64,000 nucleotides of DNA from Aradus depressus (GCA_963662175.1 OY759215.1:17721079-17785078), one strand, 5' to 3'. Positions 22,147 through 33,381 are shown, numbered from the stretch's first letter. Made by a program: numbers and translations. The notes: a model not told the origin generated them from the sequence alone.

Positions 22147-22778
22147 ACATGATTGTATAAAGAACCTAAAATTTAGGTATATAACGTTCAAGTCATACAT
22201 TTTCAGATATCAAGTAACAATTTTTATATTTTTTAAGACTGATTTCGTGACCTTGAACAGGCACTTACGTGATCTAGCATGTCGAACCCTGCATTCGTGT
22301 AGCCTACCATATCATGTCCTAGCATCATCATCATCATCATTGTATTCAGTATTATTTTAAACTGGAGTATTATGATGGAAAAATCGCCTACCTACACTTT
22401 TGAGCATGCCGTCCTTCGGTGCCTTGAATAGTATTGCATTTAAAAATATAATTCAAAGCTCGTCATATTGATTATGTTGTCCGATTGGAGTAATATATGC
22501 GAAAAAATATTTATCTCCAATTCCGAGCACGCTGTCCTTTGGTGTTATTTGTGAATTCTTGTTTTTTATTATTGTATTTTATATCCCCTATGGTTTGGAA
22601 ATGAACTTCGTATCTATAGGAATTAAGTCGTTGTTTACATGTTCAAACATGTCGAGACCTGTTGTTGCAGGCATACTTCACCAATTTTTATTTCATGATT
22701 TAATCTTACATCCCCACGTTAATTAACACATCCAATGTGCTTCCCCATCTCAATACCCCCACTCTCCCTCCGAATCAC

Positions 22779-23600
22779 TTTTTTTTTTTTTTTTTTTTTT
22801 TTTGTATTTATTTATTTAAAGCCACAACTATGCAAAAAAAAATGCACAACCAGCGGCTGGGCTGACAGGTAGGTACTATACAAAAATAATAAAAATAAAA
22901 TAAAATAATAAAAATAAATGTGACATGAGAGGCTTGTGAGAGGAAAAACACCCAGCGGTGAACCCTCATGACATCACTTCATACCAGGAGATCTCTATGC
23001 CAAACTCTCTTTAATCTTCTTGGGGGATTGTGGGGTAAAGTACTTAGGATTTTGCGAACTTCCGGATTGGTATGTAAGTAAATTTTGGTGTAGAATCGTT
23101 GGTATAAATGTTTAATGCTAGTGTCTATGGGTGTGATGTTCAAGTCGCGGTGTAAAGTCTTGTTGCTAACGTATGGTGGGCATTGCGTTCTTTTGATGTT
23201 TGAAGTCTTGGCTGTACCATTTTTTTGTAAGCCATAGGTCCAGAGAGGTCGGAGAAGATAAGTATAACAATTTAATTTTTGTCGAGTAGATAATTTAGAA
23301 CGCCTATTCAAAATACTGTACAATAGTCTAAGTCGCCGGTCTAGTGTGAGTCGTGTCGTCCGAGTGTGAGGGTTCCAAGTCAGCCTTCTATCGAGGGTTA
23401 ATCCTAAATATTTTACGGAAGAGGTATGGGGTAATGGCTGGTTTTCAAGGAATACTGGGGGACAGTCACCACGGCGGAGAGCGAATGTTATGTGTTGACA
23501 TTTTGTGGTGTTAAATTTAATTTTCCAAGATTTACTCCAAACTTCAATTTTGTTGAGGTGTTGCTGTAGTATGAGTGAAGTGGTGTGAGGATCTGTGTGA
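22779..23600 (-). pseudogene. Jockey-clade LINE, 5'-truncated copy (RT C-terminal part)
   Basis: The minus strand ends in a long A-tail (T-run about 22779-22803) after AAATAAATAAATAC, which is the 3' end. The frame down to 22979 reads LILQQHLNKIEVWSKSWKIK, FNTTKCQHITFALRRGDCPP, VKYLGLTLDRRLTWNPH and RPLWTYGLQ. This is the RT thumb and C-terminus of Jockey elements, starting just after the YADD position. A 5' truncation with an A-tail is typical of an aborted LINE insertion. The upstream boundary with the next LINE is uncertain (23570-23635). It sits just inside the left inverted repeat. Confidence 0.75.
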
Positions 23601-23633
23601 AAATCTTGGAGTTGCCCGCAGTGTGTGGCGTCC

Positions 23634-24404
23634 ATGAGGGCAGTACCAGTTGACGAGCGTCCTGCCACTCCTCAGAAGGGCCGATCTGAAGATTCCCTCC
23701 TCAAAGAACTGCTCGTCAGGGTGACACAAATGCAGGAGGAACAGAGGGACTTGATAAGGACGGTGACTGCAAATGGAGAGGCCATCGTGGAAGTGGAACG
23801 GAGACTCGGCTCCATAGAAGGGCAGTTTGCCGCTCTAGACGCGAGGTGTGGGACTCTGGAGCGGTCCAACCTAGAGCTCAGCACCAGAGTGGTAGACCTC
23901 GAGGCCAGGCTTAATAAGGTTGACCAAGAGAGCCGAAGGAACATCCTGGAGATCAGGGGGATCCCGGTAAGGCCAGGAGAATCACCTGAGAGCTTGGTCT
24001 CCAACGTCGGACTCGGACTAGGGCTCAGGCTGGCCCCAGAAGACTTGGACTACGCATTCAGACAAAGAACCCGACCGACCACTGAAGACCCACCGCAACC
24101 ACCGGCCATCATAGTGCGGTTTGTGCGCCAGTCCGTCCGGAATGAGGTGATACGCCTGAAGAAAGTGAGGCGAGACTTTGGGACGCGGCACCTCGGCTGG
24201 ACGGACAATGACAATCATATGATATATATAAATGAATCGTTGACTCTCCATAATAAAAAAATGTACGCCGAGGCTAGACGGTTGAAGAGGGAGGGTAAGG
24301 TGAAATTCGTCTGGGTGAACGGAGGCAAGGTCCTCGTCCGTAAGGATGTAGGACTGCCCGTTGTTATTATCTCTAAGCCTCCCGATTTGAATCAATTTAT
24401 TTAG
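23634..24404 (+). CDS. ORF1 of a CR1/L2-like LINE (coiled coil plus RRM-like domain)
   Basis: The frame opens with GTG at 23625, but the first ATG is 23634 (MRAVPVDERPATP), giving 256 aa. Residues about 20-110 form a long coiled coil with heptads (LLKELLVRVTQMQEEQRDLI, LERSNLELSTRVVDLEARL). The rest resembles the L1-ORF1-like RRM and C-terminal domain: NILEIRGIP, YAFRQR, PPAIIVRFVRQSVRNEV, then YINESLTLHNKKMYAEARRL and FVWVNGGKVLVRK. Such proteins form trimers that bind element RNA. The frame is intact. It is followed by ORF2 about 390 bp downstream and belongs to the same element. Confidence 0.75.
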   Translation: MRAVPVDERPATPQKGRSEDSLLKELLVRVTQMQEEQRDLIRTVTANGEAIVEVERRLGSIEGQFAALDARCGTLERSNLELSTRVVDLEARLNKVDQESRRNILEIRGIPVRPGESPESLVSNVGLGLGLRLAPEDLDYAFRQRTRPTTEDPPQPPAIIVRFVRQSVRNEVIRLKKVRRDFGTRHLGWTDNDNHMIYINESLTLHNKKMYAEARRLKREGKVKFVWVNGGKVLVRKDVGLPVVIISKPPDLNQFI

Positions 24405-24793
24405 TTATTGTTGTTCCGTTCGCTCCCCGTTTCAAACTGACCCCCTCCACCTGGCTCCTCCCCTCTCTCCCACTCTCTCGTTCCTCCGCCGCGCCCTCCC
24501 CCCTCCACTTCATAATATCTCAGTCTCTCCTAGCATCTCAGCGTACATTCATTCCATTGGTTATTGTTTCTTAGTTTTCTATTATAAGCCCTTTTTGAAT
24601 TTTGTTTTTTGTTATTCTTTTTTTTCCTTCTGTATTTTACACATATGTAAGAGAAAGTCGATGCCTAGCCTTGGTCTATTCATAAATATTTATATAATTT
24701 CACTTGATGTTTTGTTGTCTCCTAATTTCTCTCCTTTACCTCCCTTCCTCACCCCTCCCTCTACTTTGTCTGTGTCCTTTCTCATCACCTCTC

Positions 24794-27607
24794 ATGACAT
24801 ATAATACCCTTCAATGTTGCCATGTTAATGCCCAGTCCCTGCCAGCCCATCACGATGAGTTCTCCGATTTCCTCCACTCAAATAGCTTCCATATCATCGG
24901 CATTTCTGAGAGCTGGCTCAAACCCTGGATCCCCTCCTCCTCCGTCTCTCTTCCTGACCACCATCTCTTCAGAAACGACCGGCTAGACAGACCTGGCGGC
25001 GGGGTTGCTATTTTTGTCCATCACAGCCTCAAGTGCCGTCGTCTTGACTCCTCATCATCCCCGCCTTCTTCTTCCCAAGTTGAATTCCTCTTCCTTGAAA
25101 TACATATCGATTCCACCAAACTTCTTTATGGAGTAGTTTACCGACCTCCTAAAGTCCCTTTTGACCCCACCTTTGAGTCTGCTCTCCTCCGTCTTATTCC
25201 CCTCTATAGTTGCATCCTGATCTCCGGTGACTTCAACTCCGACCTCCTGTCTCCTGCAGCTCCCAACTCCAAGTATCTCCTGGACCTCTGCTATTCTTTA
25301 AACCTTTTCATAGTTCCCTACGCCCCGACTCATCATACCCCTACTTCTCACTCCTGGTTGGATCTCCACCTGGCTGACTCCCAACAGAAGATTAGTTCCT
25401 CCGCCCAACAGCCAGTTCCCTTCCTTTCTGCTCACGACCTTATCCAAATCTCCTACGACATACCATCTCCTCACCTTGCTCCTAGATCTTTACTCCTCCG
25501 AAACCTGAAGTCCTTAACCTTCGAGACGCTCCAAGAGGACCTTGACGCAGCGGACTGGCAAGCTATCTTTGATCTGGCCTCAATCGACGAGAAGGTGAAT
25601 ACTTTCAACCAGATCCTCCTGAAGCTGCTCGACAAGCACGCTCCTCTGAAGATGAGGCAGCTCAGACGACCCCCGGCCCCATGGATAACCCCAGAGATCA
25701 GGGAAATCATGAAGGAACGGGACTCTGTCCGAAGGAGGTTCTACCGATCCAAGTTGGACGTCGACTACTCTTCCTTCAAAGTCCTGAGGAATCGTGCCCA
25801 GTCGCTGATCAGGGCGGCTAAGTCAAAGTTCCTTCTGAATCTGATAGCGGAGGCACCTAACGCCAAGTCAAGATGGGCAGCTCTTCGGAAGCTCTCGTTA
25901 GGTTCCCCCAAAAACCCTCCTTCTCCTTCAATCTTCTCTCCCGACACACTTAATTCCTTTTTTGTCTCCCGTCCTATTCTTCCACTAGCGTCTCCAGCTG
26001 AGATTACATCTCCCCAGCCCTTCGATTCAAATAATTTTTTCTTTTCATATATTTACCCTGACACTCTCCTAAAGATCATCCTTAATAGTAGCTCTAATGC
26101 CCTTGGCCCTGACGACATCCCGCTCCTCTTCCTTAAAACTTGCTTACCAGTCCTACTCCCAGTCCTCTTACATATCTATAATTTCTCCCTTCAAAACTCC
26201 GTCTTCTCTTCCGCCTGAAAAGAAGCATTTGTACTTCCTCTCAACAAAGTCCCTAATCCTGAAGCTCCTAAAGACTTTCGCCCTATCTCCCTTCTGTGTT
26301 CCACATCCAAACCTTTAGAGCGTATAGTTCATTCCCAAATCTCAGATTTCCTTCTTACCAACAAACTCCTCGACCCTTTCCAATCTGGTTTTCGACCCGG
26401 TTATGGGACTCAATCTGCTTTACTACTTACTTACTTTACTACAGAAGACTTCCGACAGGCCATTGACGCTAGACAACTTACTCTGCTAGTACTGTTCGAC
26501 TTTTCCAAAGCCTTTGACTCCGTGGACCACTCCATCCTCCTCTCCAAGGTGGCCAGTCTCCCTCTCTCCAATAATGTCCTTCTCTGGCTCCAGTCCTACC
26601 TTGCAGATCGTTCCCAGTCCGTCAAGTTCCCCAACTCTCCCGCCTCATCCTCGCTTCCTCTCCACTCAGGAGTTCCTCAAGGATCCTCTCTTTCCCCGCT
26701 CCTATTCTCCCTTTTCCTCTTGGATCTTCCTCCACACATAAAATTCTGTAAATACCACCTCTACGCGGATGATCTGCAGATTTATTTATCCTTTCACCCC
26801 TCCAGTTTCCCTACCGCATACTCGCAAATATCTGATGACATCAATTCCATATCCTCCTGGGCCAAACAGAACAAACTCCTCCTTAATCCTCACAAGACTC
26901 AAGCGATAATATTAGGTAACAAAAAACTTCTCAATAACTTAACTGACCCCCCTCTTTTGACTCTGGACAACACCAACATTAACTACTCTAGCAGAGTAAA
27001 AAACCTGGGTATCATCCTCGACCAAACCCTTTCCTGGAAAGACTACGTATCCTATATTTCCCGTAAATCTCTTGCACAATTTAAACGTTCCCGTCACTCT
27101 CTTTCTCAAAAATCCCGGAAACTCCTCGTATCATCCTTTGTTTTCCCCCATTTCGACTACGGGTGCCTGGTTTATAATGATCTGAGTAAGGGTCTCGATA
27201 TCAAACTCCAGCGAATCCTGAACGCTCATGTCAGATTTGTTTTCGATGTCCCTAGAGACGCTCATATTTCGCCCTGGTACTCCGAGTTGAAATGGCTCAA
27301 ACCCTCCTACCGCCGAAACTACCTCCTAGGCTCCTTCCTCTTCCAAATGCTTAAATCCAAAGAACCCTACTACCTCTACCAAATGTTTCAATTCCAGTCC
27401 TCGGTTCACCAGAGGCACACTAGATCCCGTCCTTCAGACCTCTTCATCCCCTCCCATCGCTCCTCAGCCTTTCACAATTCATTCCTTGTCCAGGCCTCCT
27501 CTCTTTGGAACTCCCTGCCTCCCCCAATCCGTCACTCTCCTTCCGTGGCTTCCTTCAAATCCTCACTATTCCAATTCCTCTTCACCAAACAATCCACTCC
27601 TCTTTGA
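24794..27607 (+). pseudogene. ORF2 of the CR1/L2-like LINE (endonuclease and RT), one stop codon
   Basis: The best start is ATG 24794 (MTYNTLQCCHVNAQSL). AP endonuclease: HVNAQSL, ISESWL, GGGVAIFV, YRPP, ISGDFNSD and SAHDLIQ (the last at the SDH position). RT: ALGPDDIPLLFLK, KDFRPISLLC, FQSGFRPGYGTQSALL, LFDFSKAFDSVDH, GVPQGSSLSPLLF and YADD at 26762-26773, then a thumb to LFQFLF near 27580. A single in-frame TGA at 26216-26218 (SSA*KEAFV) interrupts it where relatives would be expected to have W, a TGG to TGA change. Otherwise about 937 codons are open. So it is a recent copy with one inactivating point change. The clade is inferred from motifs and the 3' tail. Confidence 0.85.
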
Positions 27608-28329
27608 TCTCTCCCCCGTATTCTCTAATTCGTCAACCTTAATTATCTAATCATTCTAATCACTTTTCCCCCGCCTTTTTTTTTTTTTTTTTTTTTTTTC
27701 TATCTCTTTCTTGTCTTTGTCATTCTCTAGTTTTATTATATTTTTTTTATCATATTTTCTAAATTATTCGTTCATAATCAATAATATTGATTTTTGGCTC
27801 ATTTACACATTTATATATTTTTAATATGCATTTATTTATTTTTTATCTTATCTAATTTTCTGCTTTCTAAATTAATTTTATTTTTAACCTTGGTTGGGCA
27901 TCCTTCCTTCTCTTTTATAATCAACCATCATAGTACTATGCTCGGTCGATTTATATTTATATTTATATTTATATATATTATCAATTTTATCTCTTTCTTA
28001 GTTGTATGGATTTGCTTTTTTTCTTTTTTACTTTTTCTCTTTTATTTTTGTAGATACTTTTATTTATTTTGTTTCATCATATAGAAGTTGTTAATTTTAT
28101 GTTTTTTCCCATTTTTTTTATTTCCTGTTTATCTATTTTTTAGTTGTATAGTTTTCCTCCAATGTAGCACTAATTTTTATTTACCTACCTATCTTTTTAT
28201 TTCTTTGTTCTGATACTATATTTCATTGTTTCATTTTCATCACTCTCTGTATGTATTTATTCTTAGGGGACCTCGGTCCCAGAATAATAAAATTTATTTT
28301 CATTTCATTTCTTTCATTTCATTTCATTT
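27608..28329 (+). other. 3' UTR of the CR1/L2-like LINE with terminal hairpin and (ATTTC)n tail
   Basis: T-rich UTR. Near the end GGGGACCTCGGTCCCAG forms a hairpin (stem GGGACC/GGTCCC, about 28267-28281), then AATAATAAAATTT. Pentanucleotide repeats ATTTC/TTTCA run to 28329. Some LINE clades, including CR1/L2 relatives, end in a hairpin plus a short microsatellite rather than poly-A; the hairpin is probably what the RT recognises. Confidence 0.7.
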
Positions 28330-28631
28330 CACTTGCCTCCAACGGAGAGAATTACACACAACTACACACAGACTTTTCAGAGGACGATGTGGGTGAAAAC
28401 TCCAGTTCATCACAAGAACAAACGGACTCTTCACAGCATGAGTCGGGTGAAGACGGAAGTGAACGAATTCATTCAACAGAACACCGAAGAGTAGTATATG
28501 GTGATAAAAAACCAACAAAAAAGTTCAACCTTCTTAAATCCGTAAAAGACTTAATACCTCTGTCTAAGGAAAATATGACGTTTTTACGTTTGGTCGGGTA
28601 TAAAGTTTTGTCATCAACGTATAGATGTTAG
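28330..28631 (+). pseudogene. N-terminally truncated copy of the helix-turn-helix gene
   Basis: Reads LASNGENYTQLHTDFSEDDV through KKFNLLKSVKDLIPLSKENM to the end VLSSTYRC. It is nearly the same protein text as the last 100 residues of the minus-strand gene at 32651-33181 (H for Q and G for R changes). It lacks the DNA-binding N-terminus because the palindrome arm stops at the LINE junction. It has no start of its own. Confidence 0.7.
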
Positions 28632-28864
28632 ATTTGGATAGTTCAAAGAGGGGTTCGGGTATCATACTCATTACCGGAACCATCGGGGGTATAGATGGAA
28701 TAAGAAAATCTGTTCGACATGAAAACACTCACACGTTGTCATCATATAGGTTTATCTATAAAAAAGGTAGATTTTTTTCAAGGAGAATGGGACAGCGACA
28801 GTTGCAGCAGTATAAAAGCGTTTTTTGTTCAATTCCAGTGCTTCTGACTCGGACTATATTTTGA
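28625..28864 (+). CDS. Small unrecognised ORF in the left palindrome arm
   Basis: 79 aa, starting MLDLDSSKRGSG. It overlaps the previous frame by 7 bases (its ATG lies before that frame's TAG stop). It is basic, with a G/I-rich start (IILITGTIGGIDG) and a KKGRFFSRRMGQRQLQQ segment. The identical 79-aa frame is in the right arm (32418-32657, minus strand). It could be the frameshifted continuation of the helix-turn-helix protein or a second cistron. No family recognised, and it may be non-coding. Confidence 0.3.
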   Translation: MLDLDSSKRGSGIILITGTIGGIDGIRKSVRHENTHTLSSYRFIYKKGRFFSRRMGQRQLQQYKSVFCSIPVLLTRTIF

Positions 28865-29387
28865 AGGATATATCAATAATGGGCATTAACATCATTGGGA
28901 ATAGGTACACAGCATATCACAAACGAAAAATTTATTAGAAATAATCAAATCGAATGACAAAATGTATAGCAGGATGTGTGAGGTTGAAGGCTTGGAGAGG
29001 CTATAAACGCACGCAGGTCGTATGAGTGGAGGTTTGGAGAGGTTATAGACGCCCGCAGACCAGTGTGATCTCCCGCAGTTCTAAATGTTGAAAACACTGA
29101 TTTGAGGGAAAAATAGGAGAGTACAATCGTTTTAAGCATAGAAATATGCCTGTATTTTTGATTTGCAGGAAAGGGACATGCCCCCTCTTTATTCATGCTT
29201 TGTATCCAAAAGTATATATATATTTCAGTTTTCATTTAACTATATGCTTATATCATCTCGTTTGTGAGAGCGGTTCTATATCTGCTGGCTAAGTTTCGTT
29301 TTTGTGCAGTGTCTTCGCGCACCCCAAAATCCTGTTTCCTTGAACCAAATTCATCTCAGTCAAAACAATTCAAATCCCTATTATACT

Positions 29388-31885
29388 ACAATATATTGAT
29401 AGCGATATCGTTATAACTACAGTAATATCGCTATAAATATTACTAAATATTGCTATATTTCTAACGATATTACAGTAGTTATAACGATATCGCTATAATT
29501 ATAACGATAATACAGTAGTTATAACGATGTCGCTATATTTATAACGATATTACAATAGTTATAACGATATCGCTATAAATATAACGATATTACTGTAGTT
29601 ATAACGATATCGCTATAAATATAACGATATTACTGTAGTTATAACGATATCGCTATATTTATAACGATAATACAGTAGTTAGAACGATATCGCTATATTT
29701 ATAACGATATTACAGTAGTTATAACGATATCGCTATATTTATAACGATATTACAGTAGTTATAACGATATCGCTATATGTAAAAGGATATTACATTAGTT
29801 ATAACGATATCGCTATATTTATAACGATATCACTGTAGTTATAACGATATCGCTATACATATAACGATATTACTGTAGTTATAACGATATCGCTATATTT
29901 ATAACGATATTACTGTAGTTATAACGATGTCGCTATAAGTATAACGATATTACAGTAGTTATAACGATATCGCTATATTTATAACGATATTACAGTAGTT
30001 ATAACGATATCGCTATAATTATAACGATATTACTGTAGTTATAACGATATCGCTATAATTATAACGATATTACTGTAGTTATAACGATGTCGCTATATTT
30101 ATAACGATATTACAGTAGTTATAACGATATCGCTATAATTATAACTACTATATAACTATATAATTACTGTAATATCGTTATATTTATAGCGATATCGTTA
30201 TAACTACTGTAATATCGTTATAAATATAGCGATATCGTTATAACTACAGCAATATCGTTATAATTATAGCGATATCGTTATAACTACAGTAATATCGTTA
30301 TATTTATAGCGATATCGTTATAACTACAGTGATATCGTTATAAATATAGCGATATCGTTATAACTACAGTAATATCCTTTTACATATAGCGATATCGTTA
30401 TAACTACTGTTATATCGTTATAAATATAGCGATATCGTTATAACTACTGTAATATCGTTATAAATATAGCGATATCGTTATAACTACTGTAATATCGTTA
30501 TAAATATAGCGATATCGTTATAACTACTGTAATATCGTTATATGTATAGCGATATCGTTATAAATACTGTAATATCGTTATAAATGTAGCGATATCGTTA
30601 TAACTACTGTAATATCGTTATAATTATAGCGATATCGTTATAACTACAGTAATATCGTTATATTTATAGCGATATCGTTATAACTACAGTAATATCGTTA
30701 TATGTATAGCAATATCGTTATAACTACAGTGATATCGTTATAAATATAGCGATATCGTATAACTCATGTAATATCCTTTTACATATAGCGATATCGTTAT
30801 AACTACTGTAATATCGTTATAAATATAGCGATATCGTTATACCTACTGTAATATCGTTAGAAATATAGCGATATCGTTATAATTATCAGTAATATCGTTA
30901 TATTTATAGCGATATCGTTATAACTACAGTAATATCGTTATATGTATAGCGATATCGTTATAACTACAGTGATATCGTTATAAATATAGCGATATCGTAA
31001 TAACTCATGTAATATCCTTTTACACATAGCGATATCGTTATAACTACTGTAATATCGTTATAAATATAGCGATATCGTTATAACTACTGTAATATCGTTA
31101 TAAATATAGCGATATCGTTATAACTACTGTAATATCGTTATAAATATAGCGATATCGTTATAATTACTGTAATATCGTTATATTTATAGCGATATCGTTA
31201 TAACAATTGTAATATCGTTTTAAATATAGCGATATCGTTATAACTACAGTAATATCGTTATAATTATAGCGATATCGTTATAACTACTGTAATATCGTTA
31301 TAAATATAGCGATATCGTTATAACTACTGTAATATCGTTATACTTATAGCGACATCGTTATAACTACAGTAATATCGTTATAAATATAGCGATATCGTTA
31401 TAACTACAGTAATATCGTTATATGTATAGCGATATCGTTATAACTACAGTGATATCGTTATAAATATAGCGATATCGTTATAACTAATGTAATATCCTTT
31501 TACATATAGCGATATCGTTATAACTACTGTAATATCGTTATAAATATAGCGATATCGTTATAACTACTGTAATATCGTTATAAATATAGCGATATCGTTC
31601 TAACTACTGTATTATCGTTATAAATATAGCGATATCGTTATAACTACAGTAATATCGTTATATTTATAGCGATATCGTTATAACTACAGTAATATCGTTA
31701 TATTTATAGCGATATCGTTATAACTATTGTAATATCGTTATAAATATAGCGATATCGTTATAACTACTGTATTATCGTTATAATTATAGCGATATCGTTA
31801 TAACTACTGTAATATCGTTAGAAATATAGCAATATTTAGTAATATTTATAGCGATATTACTGTAGTTATAACGATATCGCTATCA
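29388..31885. repeat. 40-bp satellite array with an orientation switch
   Basis: The basic unit is 40 bp made of two related 20-mers (ATAACGATATCGCTATAAAT and ATAACGATATTACTGTAGTT). Units run in one direction to about 30140, then switch near 30141-30165 (ATAACTACTATATAACTATA) and run as the reverse complement to about 31840. The left block is about 0.7 kb and the right about 1.7 kb, so the palindrome is asymmetric here. The edges mirror each other (CAATATATTGATAGCGATAT at 29388 and its complement at 31885). GATATC is self-complementary in every unit. Confidence 0.95.
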
Positions 31886-32417
31886 ATATATTGTAGTATA
31901 ATAGGGATTTGAATTGTTTTGACTGAGATGAATTTGGTTCAAGGAAACAGGATTTTGGGGTGCGCGAAGACACTGCACAAAAACGAAACTTAGCCAGCAG
32001 ATATAGAACCGCTCTCACAAACGAGATGATATAAGCATATAGTTAAATGAAAACTGAAATATATATATACTTTTGGATACAAAGCATGAATAAAGAGGGG
32101 GCATGTCCCTTTCCTGCAAATCAAAAATACAGGCATATTTCTATGCTTAAAACGATTGTACTCTCCTATTTTTCCCTCAAATCAGTGTTTTCAACATTTA
32201 GAACTGCGGGAGATCACACTGGTCTGCGGGCGTCTATAACCTCTCCAAACCTCCACTCATACGACCTGCGTGCGTTTATAGCCTCTCCAAGCCTTCAACC
32301 TCACACATCCTGCTATACATTTTGTCATTCGATTTGATTATTTCTAATAAATTTTTCGTTTGTGATATGCTGTGTACCTATTCCCAATGATGTTAATGCT
32401 CATTATTGATATATCCT

Positions 32418-32657
32418 TCAAAATATAGTCCGAGTCAGAAGCACTGGAATTGAACAAAAAACGCTTTTATACTGCTGCAACTGTCGCTGTCCCATTCTCC
32501 TTGAAAAAAATCTACCTTTTTTATAGATAAACCTATATGATGACAACGTGTGAGTGTTTTCATGTCGAACAGATTTTCTTATTCCATCTATACCCCCGAT
32601 GGTTCCGGTAATGAGTATGATACCCGAACCCCTCTTTGAACTATCCAAATCTAACAT
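32418..32657 (-). CDS. Small unrecognised ORF in the right palindrome arm
   Basis: The same 79-aa text as at 28625-28864, downstream of the intact helix-turn-helix gene and overlapping its stop by 7 bases. The ATG-over-TAG overlap would suit a re-initiation or frameshift arrangement, but this is inference. Conservation between the arms may only reflect recent duplication or gene conversion. Confidence 0.3.
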   Translation of the reverse strand: MLDLDSSKRGSGIILITGTIGGIDGIRKSVRHENTHTLSSYRFIYKKGRFFSRRMGQRQLQQYKSVFCSIPVLLTRTIF

Positions 32658-33181
32658 CTATACGTTGATGACAAAACTTTATACCCGACCAAACGTAAAA
32701 ACGTCATATTTTCCTTAGACAGAGGTATTAAGTCTTTTACGGATTTAAGAAGGTTGAACTTTTTTGTTGGTTTTTTATCACCATATACTACTCTTCGGTG
32801 TTCTGTTGAATGAATTCGTTCACTTCTGTCTTCACCCGACTCATGCTGTGAAGAGTCCGTTTGTTCTTGTGATGAACTGGAGTTTTCACCCACATCGTCC
32901 TCTGAAAAGTCTGTTTGTAGTTGTGTGTAATTCTCTCCGTTGGAGGCAAGTGGGGGTGTATCCTGGGAGTGTGTTCCACCATTAGTTCTAATTCGTTTAA
33001 TATGTCTTTTACCACATATATCCAATTGAAAAATGGTTGCTCGCCTCTTTAAAGTTGAAGAAATCGTGGATTGGGGAATCTTGAAATGTTTCGATATTTC
33101 TCCAACCTTTTCTCTTTCATCAAAAAGTTTAATTATTTTTATTTTATTTTCTATAGTGAGAGCGTTTCGTTTGACCCCCAT
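32651..33181 (-). CDS. Small protein with CENP-B/psq-type helix-turn-helix
   Basis: 176 aa, ATG at 33181 (MGVKRNALTIENKIKIIKLF). Residues about 5-52 form a helix-turn-helix like that of pogo/Tigger transposases and CENP-B (KIKIIKLFDE, VGEISKHFKIPQSTISSTLK). Middle: basic linker RRATIFQLDICGKRHIKR. Residues about 75-130 are acidic and S/E/Q-rich (SEDDVGENSSSSQEQTDSSQ). C-terminus: KKFNLLKSVKDLIPL and LRLVGYKVLSS. No DDE transposase domain follows, so it could be a DNA-binding protein made by the element or a truncated transposase. It begins outside the palindrome and ends inside it. The frame is intact, and a TATA-like box lies upstream. Confidence 0.6.
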   Translation of the reverse strand: MGVKRNALTIENKIKIIKLFDEREKVGEISKHFKIPQSTISSTLKRRATIFQLDICGKRHIKRIRTNGGTHSQDTPPLASNGENYTQLQTDFSEDDVGENSSSSQEQTDSSQHESGEDRSERIHSTEHRRVVYGDKKPTKKFNLLKSVKDLIPLSKENMTFLRLVGYKVLSSTYRC

Positions 33182-33344
33182 GGTATCTAACCTGCTGTGG
33201 ATTACTAGATCAATGAAGTCTGCCTAATAATCACCAAAGAGACCGTATTTATTGTAACAGGGTTGACAACTTCGGTTCAATAAATACTGAATGATCAGAT
33301 TGTATTTATCTCAACGTTGTTAACACGTTCACAATGAAAACAGA

Positions 33345-33380
33345 TAACTACTGACCAAACAGAACGTATTTATAGTTTTT
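33345..33380 (-). promoter_or_regulatory. Putative promoter of the helix-turn-helix gene
   Basis: On the minus strand CTATAAATACG (about 33376-33366) is followed by GGTCAGTAG (about 33355-33347); TCAGT is the arthropod initiator consensus. Spacing is about 22 bases, slightly short. Two further ATAAATAC motifs follow towards the gene (near 33305 and 33250), so the TATA-like match may be part of a local repeat. Confidence 0.35.
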
Positions 33381-33381
33381 T

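Larger units (their letters stand above)
21582..22779 (+). repeat. Left terminal inverted repeat
   Basis: 1198 bp. From the outside inwards it holds: a GC-rich tip; a C-run; seven 29-bp subterminal repeats (21733-21930); a tRNA-like box B segment on the minus strand (about 22081-22146); and a short (ATC)n run near 22323. It ends CCCTCCGAATCACT, where the poly-T tail of a Jockey insertion begins. Confidence 0.93.
28330..32952. repeat. 4.6-kb near-palindrome (inverted repeat arms with central satellite)
   Basis: 28330 onwards (CACTTGCCTCCAACGG) is the reverse complement of sequence ending at 32952. Outside the satellite the arms (28330-29460 and 31825-32952, about 1.1 kb each) differ at only a handful of bases by eye, for example G versus A at 28457/32827. 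Each arm carries the C-terminal part of the helix-turn-helix gene, a second small ORF, and sequence up to the satellite. The left arm begins exactly at the LINE tail; the right arm continues into the full gene at 32953-33181. Confidence 0.92.

Noticed and set aside
27794..28084. 96-aa hydrophobic frame resembling a membrane protein
   Set aside because: T-rich 3' UTR of the LINE; apparent hydrophobicity is base composition.
28945..29235. 96-aa frame on the minus strand, repeated at 32047-32337 on the plus strand
   Set aside because: Palindrome duplication explains the second copy. It contains a local about 40-bp duplication and no family motif, and is not supported as a gene.
29388..31885. 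Regular repeats suggesting a CRISPR array
   Set aside because: Units are contiguous without unique spacers, AT-only in character, and the context is eukaryotic transposons. The same holds for the 28-, 29- and 47-bp arrays.
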